From Negativicutes bacterium (GTDB lineage: Bacteria; Bacillota_C; Negativicutes; Acidaminococcales; Acidaminococcaceae), in assembly GCA_009930275.1 (NCBI GenBank), contig RZYP01000014.1, forward strand, positions 1-37,042: 37,042 bases of DNA, written 5' to 3'. The notes under the pieces are model-generated. The model made no database searches and was not told the origin of the DNA. It saw only the letters and a program-made list of their open reading frames with translations. Position 1 is the first letter of the stretch. Each line of letters starts with the position of its first letter. Below are positions 1-5,429 of this stretch, piece by piece. The position numbers were made by a program, and so were the translations under genes.

Positions 1-114
1 CCTATTAAAGACCAATCCGGTACTGTGAAAGTTCCTGCCGGCAAAGCAATGTCCGACGAAGAACTCTTGAAAATTGACTGGTTCGTCGAAGGCGTTGACG
101 GTACAATTAAATAA
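1..114 (+). CDS. BMP-family ABC transporter substrate-binding lipoprotein, C-terminal end only
   Basis: Only the last 37 codons are in the window, reading in from the left edge and ending in TAA. The tail has the form VPAGKAMSDEELLKIDWFVE followed by GVDGTIK. This resembles the C-terminal signature of the BMP/Med (basic membrane protein) family, whose members are outer-surface lipoproteins that deliver nucleosides or related ligands to an ABC importer. The call rests on this short tail alone, so the substrate cannot be judged. A strong hairpin terminator follows 13 bases after the stop, so this gene ends its transcription unit. Confidence 0.6.
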   Translation, partial: PIKDQSGTVKVPAGKAMSDEELLKIDWFVEGVDGTIK

Positions 115-127
115 CGCACTAAAACAC

Positions 128-167
128 AAAAAGGCGGTTTGCCAAAAATACGGCAAACCGCCTTTTT
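128..167. terminator. bidirectional intrinsic terminator
   Basis: A 13-bp perfect stem, AAGGCGGTTTGCC (131-143) against GGCAAACCGCCTT (152-164), is flanked by A-run on the left and T-run on the right. It therefore serves both the plus-strand gene ending at 114 and the minus-strand LuxR gene ending at 192. Confidence 0.9.
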
Positions 168-191
168 ATGTTATCTTATAGCGATAGTCAG

Positions 192-965
192 CTATAAGAC
201 TCCCATTTCGCGGGCAACAGCGATGGCCTGCGCCCTGTTCTTAGCATTTAGTTTCAAATAGATGCGACTAAGATAATATTTCACGGTAGAAGCAGAAAAG
301 TGCATGATGGAAGAAATTTCAAGATTGGAAAAACCTTTTTCCACCAATCGCAGTATTTCCTTTTCATCTTTTTCCAGCAAGGGAATCCATGCTATCTTCT
401 GAGGTTTTTGTGACTTAGGCAGGGTTCCATCATAATTCAAAGCATTCCCTTCAAATTGTTTCAGAAACTGAAACATCTTTTCCACATAACCTTTGTCTTC
501 TTTGCAAAGAAGAATCTGTTTTTTATAAAAATGACGATTATTTGCCAGCCGGCAATGTATGTTCTCTTCTAACTCTAACCCGCGGACATTATAAAAAGCA
601 TGACAGAGAGCCCACGATGCAATAACGGCATATCTGCTCAGCAGCATTATCCTTTCGTCGTCTGCTTTAATTTTTTGTGCGCAGCCTATGCCTAAAAAAG
701 CAATTTGTTGTGCAGGAGCAAATAAAGGCACACCTAGAGCAAAACCAGATAAATCATGTCCCTCTTGTTTATAAATACCCAAATTATAATCCAGCGGAAT
801 TTCTGACTGAAGGGCTGGATTAAAAAGCCGCAAAAAACCATCTTCGGTCTCCAAGAGATTGCAGGCTCGAAAAAGTACCTGTTCGCAGATTCTATCCGGC
901 ATTTTTGTGTCAGAAATGGCAACGCATGCGTTATAAAGATTCTGTTTCATGTTTAGCGGGTTCAT
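192..965 (-). CDS. LuxR-type transcriptional regulator with GAF-like sensor domain
   Basis: The 257-residue protein has two parts. Residues about 20-125 have the pattern of a GAF domain: a helix containing CEQVLFRACNLLETEDG, a middle VPLFAPAQQIAFLGIG strand pair, and a closing helix. The C-terminus, from about residue 195, is a LuxR/GerE helix-turn-helix (EKDEKEILRLVEKGFSNLEI, then STVKYYLSRIYLKLNAKNRAQAI). There is no receiver domain, so it is probably a one-component sensor-regulator; its ligand and targets are unknown. AGGAG lies 9 bases before the ATG. The mRNA leader carries a cobalamin riboswitch aptamer (1077-1241) and a terminator hairpin (985-1013), so expression should fall when cobalamin is abundant. 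The gene ends at the bidirectional terminator at 128-167. Confidence 0.85.
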   Translation of the reverse strand: MNPLNMKQNLYNACVAISDTKMPDRICEQVLFRACNLLETEDGFLRLFNPALQSEIPLDYNLGIYKQEGHDLSGFALGVPLFAPAQQIAFLGIGCAQKIKADDERIMLLSRYAVIASWALCHAFYNVRGLELEENIHCRLANNRHFYKKQILLCKEDKGYVEKMFQFLKQFEGNALNYDGTLPKSQKPQKIAWIPLLEKDEKEILRLVEKGFSNLEISSIMHFSASTVKYYLSRIYLKLNAKNRAQAIAVAREMGVL

Positions 966-984
966 CGTTGCTCACTCCTAATAA

Positions 985-1013
985 ATAAATATAGCCTCCC
1001 ACATAAGGAAGGC
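985..1013 (-). terminator. riboswitch-linked terminator hairpin (expression platform 1)
   Basis: On the minus strand, GCCTTCC (1013-1007) pairs with GGGAGGC (1000-994), seven pairs with one G-U and a 6-base loop. TATATTTATTTATT follows, a T-rich but imperfect tract. It lies between the cobalamin aptamer and the ribosome site (about 975-979) of the LuxR gene, as expected for a transcriptional expression platform. Confidence 0.65.
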
Positions 1014-1076
1014 CATTAACAAAAGTATAAAACCAAATAAATACTTCGCCATGCACCAACCTGTCTCCCGCAGGTT

Positions 1077-1241
1077 TTTAAGCATACATCCAGATAGTTC
1101 TACTGGCTTAGGGCATTATTGTGCTTACGCCTTCCCAGATTATGAATCCAGTAATATCTATGTAAGCAAATTCCCCATCACAGTGGCGGGACCGCATCGG
1201 CTTCGTACCGATTTCTCTTTTCAGCTCTATGAGCATCTGAA
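1077..1241 (-). promoter_or_regulatory. cobalamin (B12) riboswitch, copy 1
   Basis: Read on the minus strand, the segment has the conserved cobalamin aptamer pieces in order. GATGCTCAT and GAAAAGAGAAATCGGT come first, then GAAGCCGATGCGGTCCCGCC running into CACTGTGATGGGG (1172-1194 carries the invariant core). TTTGCTTACA and GGGAAGGCG follow, and last the B12-box-like AAGCCAGTAGAACTATCTGG (1090-1109). A local hairpin, AACCTG...CAGGTT (1058-1076), lies just downstream, then the terminator at 985-1013. It controls the LuxR gene at 192-965. The two plus-strand frames open here are antisense to the aptamers and are not genes. Confidence 0.88.
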
Positions 1242-1410
1242 TAAGTCTTTATGTAGTTTTAAAATACCTGCAACTACTTTTTATGATATCATTAGTTCCA
1301 CTATGATGCACTAGCCATTCGGCTAAAAATTGACTATTTTTTTAGTATAATTCAATAAATTGTTGCTTCCAGAATAGACAGGTTGTTAAAACAATTCTAA
1401 TAAATCTATT

Positions 1411-1581
1411 TTACTTCTGATTAATATTTTTGGGTTTATAATTCTTAATAAAGTTTCTATATTTTAATACCTTTCCTGAAAGTCGAATCTTGCTGGCGTA
1501 ATCTTGTTTAAAAGTTTTATCTTCATTAGAACCATCATCTATCCAGCAGGGCCAAAAATCTCTAAATTGGTCGTTTGACAT
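1411..1581 (-). CDS. 56-aa hypothetical protein downstream of a cobalamin riboswitch
   Basis: The reading frame opens further upstream, but an AAAGGAGG site 8 bases before the ATG at 1581 makes MSNDQFRDFWPCWIDDGSNE the likely start, giving 56 residues. The protein is rich in Lys, Asn and Asp, has no signal peptide or membrane segment, and matches no family I recognise. The C-terminal half is basic (YRNFIKNYKPKN). The riboswitch at 1727-1897 and its terminator at 1641-1665 precede it directly, so it should be off when cobalamin is plentiful. I see no terminator between its stop and riboswitch copy 1, so readthrough into the LuxR gene is possible. It could instead be a remnant of a longer gene. 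Confidence 0.55.
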   Translation of the reverse strand: MSNDQFRDFWPCWIDDGSNEDKTFKQDYASKIRLSGKVLKYRNFIKNYKPKNINQK

Positions 1582-1640
1582 GGTCAAAACCTCCTTTGCC
1601 TCTTTACAATTCATATTCATTTGGATTATCTGATAAAATC

Positions 1641-1665
1641 AAAAATGCCTCCCTTTTGCGAGAGG
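1641..1665 (-). terminator. riboswitch-linked terminator (expression platform 2)
   Basis: On the minus strand CCTCTC (1665-1660) pairs with GGGAGG (1653-1648), followed by CATTTTTGATTTT. The left arm lies inside CTCTCGCAA (1664-1656), which is perfectly complementary over nine bases to TTGCGAGAG (1726-1718) at the 3' edge of the aptamer. The terminator and that pairing are mutually exclusive, the classic arrangement of a transcriptional riboswitch. Confidence 0.8.
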
Positions 1666-1726
1666 TCATTGAACAAAAGTTTAAACAAAAGCATTAATGT
1701 GCTATGTAACAACCTGTCTCTCGCAA

Positions 1727-1897
1727 GTTTTTAAGCATACATCCAGATCAGTTCTACTGGCTTAGGATCATTATTATGCTTACGCCTTCCCTGATTATTA
1801 ATATAGTGACATTGTTGTAAGCAAACTCCTCATCACAGTGGCGGGACCGCAACGGCTTCACACCGATTTATCTTTTCTGCTCCATGAGCATCTGGAT
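1727..1897 (-). promoter_or_regulatory. cobalamin (B12) riboswitch, copy 2
   Basis: Same order of conserved pieces as copy 1, on the minus strand: CCAGATGCTCATGGAGC, AAATCGGTGTGAAGCCGTTG, CGGTCCCGCCACTGTGATG (1831-1849), GTTTGCTTACA, GGGAAGGCG and the B12-box-like AAGCCAGTAGAACTGATCTGG region (1743-1763). A possible promoter upstream is TAGACA, 18 bases, AATAAT. It is followed by the terminator at 1641-1665 and the 56-aa ORF. Confidence 0.88.
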
Positions 1898-2044
1898 GTG
1901 TTCCTATTAAGTTATCAAAGTACCTATTGCCTTACTTATATGTTATCACTAAATTATTACTACTACACTAGCCAATTGTCTAAACTTACTGATTATTGTG
2001 TATGTTTGGAAAATGCAAATATTCCATTAATTAACAAGGCTATT

Positions 2045-2083
2045 AAAAAGGAGGCTTTTTGCTGTTCAACGCAAAAGCCTCCC
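2045..2083 (-). terminator. intrinsic terminator of the 3686-2103 gene pair
   Basis: On the minus strand GGAGGCTTTTGC (2082-2071) pairs with GCAAAAAGCCTCC (2062-2050), with one bulged A, and is followed by TTTTTAATA. It lies 20 bases after the stop at 2103. Confidence 0.88.
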
Positions 2084-2102
2084 TGCACATTTTTTGAAAA
2101 AT

Positions 2103-3221
2103 TTAGAGTTTGAACTTGCTCTTGACGACAACACCCTTGGGCACGGGTACGATAGCAACGAACTGCACCACGTCGAGGATATTCCTGCCCATGAAACTAG
2201 TCTGCACTAGCTTGCTGCCGCTTATCAGTTCCGTGAAGTAGACTTCAAGAATCCCATGCGCGTAAGTGCAGACGAAATCTTCGTTCTCTATCACGGTATC
2301 ATCAAAAATTTTGTTGACGATTGCCATGATAAACTTCGTACCCACTGTCTGCGCGACCGCCTCCAGGAAACTGTTCTGCCCCACGGCAAAATCAACTAAA
2401 CTCAGCCTGACATAGGCCTGCTTTTTATTAATGGTGAATTCCTCAGGAATAATAAATAATTTGATGCTGCCGTAAGATTCATGCTCGATTTCCAAAGTCA
2501 CGCCGCCATCTTCGTGATAGCTGATGCCCTTAAAAGCAAATTCGCTCTTGGCAAAGGCTTGCTTCAGATAGAGGCTGATTTCCTCATAAGGTACCGTAAG
2601 GCCGCCGCGGGAAATGTCTTCCCATTTCTGGGCAGAAAGCCAATGGCTGCTTTTTTCCTTCAAAGGCTGGATCCAATCCAACACATCGCTGATAGCACCC
2701 TCAACTTTCCCTGCGGCAATATCGGCCTTGGCCTTAATATTTTGGAAAACCGATTCTGCCTCCATTTTAAAACTTCTGGCTTCATCGCCCAAAGGCTTAT
2801 CCTTGCACTCCAGCCCGGCTATTTCCTTAAATTTAGCCATGCCCTCATCACGCGCCTCTTCAAATACTTCCTTGAACTGGGCGATATCTTCCGGTTGACC
2901 CGCTTTCAGCCAGGCGTTGGCAACCTTACCCACGCCATAGGTAACGGCAATTCCGACCGGGACCTGCACCGGAGCCAAAGGTATAAGCGTCACCAGTGTC
3001 TGCCCGACAAAGGAACCACCCAAGGAATAAAGCAGGCCAAGAACAGCGCTTTCCTCCAGCTTCACACCGCGCAGCTCACCCAGCCGCATAATCATATAGA
3101 CTTCATTAGCCATCAAGGCCATGGTGCCAACTAATGGCGCCACTACGATCACACCGGCACGCGCTGCACCCCACAGGCATATTTTTTCTGCTTCACGTTC
3201 GATATCAATTGTTTTTTCCAC
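2103..3221 (-). CDS. DUF697-like membrane protein of unknown function
   Basis: The 372-residue protein starts at GTG with a GAGGGGGG site about 12 bases upstream. Residues about 15-105 contain two hydrophobic stretches around GVIVVAPLVGTMALMANEVY and VPVGIAVTYGVGKVANAWL. This resembles the DUF697/YcjF-type domain, in which a helical hairpin inserts in the inner membrane. Residues about 105-190 are charged and helical (EEARDEGMAKFKEIAGLE). From about 200 to the end, a strand-rich soluble region has no relative I recognise. The gene begins 21 bases after the stop of the secreted-protein gene at 3243-3686, so the two form an operon, ended by the terminator at 2045-2083. The domain match is by pattern only. 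Confidence 0.6.
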   Translation of the reverse strand: MEKTIDIEREAEKICLWGAARAGVIVVAPLVGTMALMANEVYMIMRLGELRGVKLEESAVLGLLYSLGGSFVGQTLVTLIPLAPVQVPVGIAVTYGVGKVANAWLKAGQPEDIAQFKEVFEEARDEGMAKFKEIAGLECKDKPLGDEARSFKMEAESVFQNIKAKADIAAGKVEGAISDVLDWIQPLKEKSSHWLSAQKWEDISRGGLTVPYEEISLYLKQAFAKSEFAFKGISYHEDGGVTLEIEHESYGSIKLFIIPEEFTINKKQAYVRLSLVDFAVGQNSFLEAVAQTVGTKFIMAIVNKIFDDTVIENEDFVCTYAHGILEVYFTELISGSKLVQTSFMGRNILDVVQFVAIVPVPKGVVVKSKFKL

Positions 3222-3242
3222 TTGTATAGATAACCCCCCTCG

Positions 3243-3686
3243 TTAAATCTTAACATCGATTTGGGCCGAAACGCCGACACCCTGCACACGATTGAAATTA
3301 GTCGGATTTTTGGAATCAATAGGAATCAAAGCCTTGACTCTGAACGTATTGCTCATAAAATTACCTTCGAGCTGCAAAGCCGCCTTACATTCATCAACTA
3401 GTTCCTGAGGGCCTGAAACCTGTGCCGCTCCAATATAGCCGCCGCTGCCGAGGGTAATAATCGGAACAACTTTGGTAGCATATTCGCTGCTGACACCATG
3501 TTTTACCGTCAGAGCATTGATGAAGTCGTTTAACTCATCAGCATATCTGTCAACCAAATAGCCGATGCCGCCAACTTTCAGGACATCGCCTAAAATACTG
3601 GCGTTCACGACAGGTATGGAATTAACCATGACAAAGCTGGCCAAAGCGGCAACTACCACTGCCTTTTTACCACTACGAAAATTCAT
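3243..3686 (-). CDS. secreted protein of unknown function
   Basis: The 147-residue protein has a clear signal peptide: basic RSGKK, a hydrophobic core AVVVAALASFVMVNSIPVV and a probable cut after VNA, residue about 29. The mature part begins SILGDVLKVGGIGYLVDRYA and has a Gly-rich centre (PIITLGSGGYIGAAQVSG), then ends in a strand-rich stretch, VQGVGVSAQIDVKI. The centre faintly recalls SYLF/YSC84 lipid-binding proteins, but too weakly to name. GGAGG lies 7 bases before the ATG. It is the first gene of a pair with the DUF697-like membrane protein, so the two may act together in the envelope. Confidence 0.65.
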   Translation of the reverse strand: MNFRSGKKAVVVAALASFVMVNSIPVVNASILGDVLKVGGIGYLVDRYADELNDFINALTVKHGVSSEYATKVVPIITLGSGGYIGAAQVSGPQELVDECKAALQLEGNFMSNTFRVKALIPIDSKNPTNFNRVQGVGVSAQIDVKI

Positions 3687-3783
3687 GACCTCACCTCCAT
3701 TTGCCTAATCGTGTACTATTTCAACAACAAAATTGAAATCCCTTTTAATCCAAAGTGAATATTGTGTGAAGAAATTCCTTCTG

Positions 3784-3813
3784 TTAAACTTACTGCTGAA
3801 GGCGTGCTATAAT
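3784..3813 (+). promoter_or_regulatory. sigma-A-type promoter of fetAB
   Basis: An extended -10, TGCTATAAT (TATAAT at 3808-3813), is preceded at 18 bases by a weak -35 TTAAAC (3784-3789). It lies 33 bases before the fetA start. Confidence 0.65.
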
Positions 3814-3846
3814 TTAGGCAGATACATTTTTTAAGGGGGAATAAAT

Positions 3847-4488
3847 TTGGAAAAAGCCTTGTTCAAAGCTCATGAGCTTTGTTTTCATGACAAAATATGT
3901 TTTGCCAATCTGGAGATTCCTTCAGGCAAAACCACCTTCGTCGTCGGACCAAGCGGCACGGGCAAATCAACCTTGCTACGACTTTTTAACAGTGTTTTAT
4001 CACCCACGCACGGACAACTTTATTACAAGGGTCAGAATATAGAAGAGTTGGATACCATTGAGCTGCGTCAGGAAGTGCTTTTGGTAAGCCAGGCGGTCTT
4101 CCTGTTCGAGGGCACTGTTCGCGACAACTTCAAAGCTTTTTATGAGCATCGTGAAAAATCTGCTCCTACTGATGATACAATTCAAAAATACTTGGCAATC
4201 TGCTGCCTTCCTTTTAACTCGGATGATTCCTGCAACACGATGTCGGGCGGCGAAAAGCAAAGACTTTATCTTGCTATCTTCCTTTCCTTTCAGCCCCGCG
4301 TTTTAATGTTGGACGAACCAACCTCGGCACTGGACGGCGAAACATCGCGTAAAGTCATGTCAAACATACTTGCTTACTGTCATGAAGAAGGCATTACTGT
4401 CATTGTCGTCAGCCACGACAAAAGTCTGACAGAAAAATTTGCCGAAAATATTCTGGCCTTGGAAAGGGTGGATGATAATCATGCGTGA
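3847..4488 (+). CDS. fetA: ABC transporter ATPase, FetA (YbbL) type
   Basis: The 213-residue ATP-binding subunit has Walker A GPSGTGKST (residues 34-42), a Q-loop at VSQAVFLFEG, the ABC signature MSGGEKQR, Walker B VLMLDEPTSALDG and a switch histidine in VVSHDKS. Translation starts at TTG, with AGGGGGA 7 bases upstream. It overlaps the next gene, a FetB-type permease, by 8 bases, which identifies the pair. In E. coli FetAB exports iron and protects against oxidative stress; that role is assumed here by homology. The short length is normal for FetA. Confidence 0.85.
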   Translation: MEKALFKAHELCFHDKICFANLEIPSGKTTFVVGPSGTGKSTLLRLFNSVLSPTHGQLYYKGQNIEELDTIELRQEVLLVSQAVFLFEGTVRDNFKAFYEHREKSAPTDDTIQKYLAICCLPFNSDDSCNTMSGGEKQRLYLAIFLSFQPRVLMLDEPTSALDGETSRKVMSNILAYCHEEGITVIVVSHDKSLTEKFAENILALERVDDNHA

Positions 4489-5263
4489 GGTAGTCCAACT
4501 GGGAATAATGCAGTTCAGTGCCGTTTATTTATTACTAATCATCGTTTTGGCCATTATGAAGCACTCTAAAATCAACCAAACCAAACTTCTCATAGTTGCC
4601 AGTTTCCGCATGACGGTCCAGCTCGTTCTGGCCGGTCTTGTCCTGACCTATATTTTTGAAAACCAGCATCCGCTCTTTACTTGCCTTTATCTGGTATCAA
4701 TGGTTGCTTTTTCCATCAAACGCACTTTGGGTAAAAACCCAGGTCTTAATAAAAACTTTAAAATTGCGGTTGCTGCTTCGCTGTCACTATCAGGCTTAGC
4801 AATTTTGGCTTTTTTCGTTGTCGGCATTGTAGGACAAAATATCTTTAATCCCCAGTATACTATTCCCCTAGCCGGCATGATCATGGGTAACGCCATGACC
4901 GGAGTCACCCTTGCTCTCAAAGCTTTTACCGACAGCTTGAAAAGCCAGAGAGCCAAGATTGACTCTTTGCTCAATCTCGGTGCTACACCCAAGAAAATTC
5001 TGCTTCCCTACGTTAATAGCGCGCTGGAAACCGCCTTGCTGCCAACAATGAATAATATGGTCGGCATGGGCATCGTATCCCTTCCGGGCATGATGACCGG
5101 TCAAATTCTTTCCGGCACGTTGCCAATGACCGCCATCATGTACCAAATCGCCATCATGATTGCCATCTGCACAACAGTATGTCTGACATCTTTCTGCAGC
5201 CTGCATTTTGGCTACCGGACCCTGATCAATCAGCGTAACCAAATAAAACTGATTGGCGATTAA
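4481..5263 (+). CDS. fetB: FetB (UPF0014) family metal export permease
   Basis: The protein is about 260 residues with roughly seven hydrophobic segments. It carries the family's conserved blocks PLAGMIMGNAMTGVTLAL, NLGATPKKILLPYVNSALE, ALLPTMNNMVGMGIVSLPGM and MMTGQILSG, which match the FetB/YbbM permease. The start at 4481 overlaps the end of fetA and sits 12 bases after AGGGTGG; an in-frame ATG at 4472 is an alternative. With FetA it would form an inner-membrane exporter, probably for iron. A 16-bp palindrome follows the stop at 5280-5316. Confidence 0.87.
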   Translation: MREVVQLGIMQFSAVYLLLIIVLAIMKHSKINQTKLLIVASFRMTVQLVLAGLVLTYIFENQHPLFTCLYLVSMVAFSIKRTLGKNPGLNKNFKIAVAASLSLSGLAILAFFVVGIVGQNIFNPQYTIPLAGMIMGNAMTGVTLALKAFTDSLKSQRAKIDSLLNLGATPKKILLPYVNSALETALLPTMNNMVGMGIVSLPGMMTGQILSGTLPMTAIMYQIAIMIAICTTVCLTSFCSLHFGYRTLINQRNQIKLIGD

Positions 5264-5279
5264 TTGTAAAATCATTAAA

Positions 5280-5316
5280 CAGTGGACCAAAGGGGCCAGT
5301 CCCCTTTGGTCCACTG
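5280..5316 (+). terminator. perfect 16-bp hairpin after fetB, no T tract
   Basis: CAGTGGACCAAAGGGG (5280-5295) and CCCCTTTGGTCCACTG (5301-5316) form a perfect stem with a 5-base loop. No T run follows, so it may be a Rho-type or mRNA 3'-protecting hairpin. Its right end abuts the repeat at 5315-5380. Confidence 0.5.
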
Positions 5317-5380
5317 TCATTCCGACCGAAGCGGGGGAATCTTAACTCTTCAAGATGTCTCGACTGCGCTCGACATGACA
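5315..5380. repeat. intergenic palindromic repeat element
   Basis: The 66-base element is bounded by TGTCAT and ATGACA. It contains TTCCGACCGAAGCGGGGGAA and AGATGTCTCGACTGCGCTCG, each of which is an internal inverted repeat. The second half recurs, reverse-complemented, at 9746-9777. The pattern is of a short non-coding repeat family scattered between genes. Confidence 0.65.
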
Positions 5381-5385
5381 CTATT

Positions 5386-5421
5386 AAAAATGGCCGCTGG
5401 GCTAATTAGCTCAGCGGCCAT
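5386..5421 (-). terminator. intrinsic terminator of the methionine synthase operon
   Basis: On the minus strand TGGCCGCTGAGCTAA pairs with TTAGCCCAGCGGCCA (5420-5391), with one A-C mismatch, followed by TTTTTAATAG. Confidence 0.88.
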
Positions 5422-5429
5422 CGTGATTT

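Larger units (their letters stand above)
985..1320. repeat. duplicated riboswitch locus, copy A (copy B at about 1640-1980)
   Basis: The two riboswitch regions are alignable beyond the aptamer. Both are preceded on the minus strand by GGCTAGTG (1308-1315 region and about 1968-1975) and followed by the hairpin and an ACTTTTGTT(A/C)AATG(G/A)CCT stretch before each terminator. This indicates duplication of the whole regulatory leader, with divergence mainly outside the conserved aptamer positions. Confidence 0.7.

Noticed and set aside
1051..1314. Plus-strand open frame over riboswitch copy 1
   Set aside because: It is antisense to the aptamer, shares its similarity with copy 2 only because of the RNA, and has no ribosome site.
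1838..2113. Plus-strand open frame over riboswitch copy 2
   Set aside because: Same reason; it also runs through the terminator of the opposite-strand gene.
2481..3134. Long plus-strand open frame inside the DUF697-like gene
   Set aside because: Antisense shadow of a gene with a ribosome site, operon context and terminator; its protein has no domain-like pattern.
4439..4480. Longer N-terminus for FetB
   Set aside because: It would overlap fetA deeply and adds residues not present in the family; starts at 4481 or 4472 are better.
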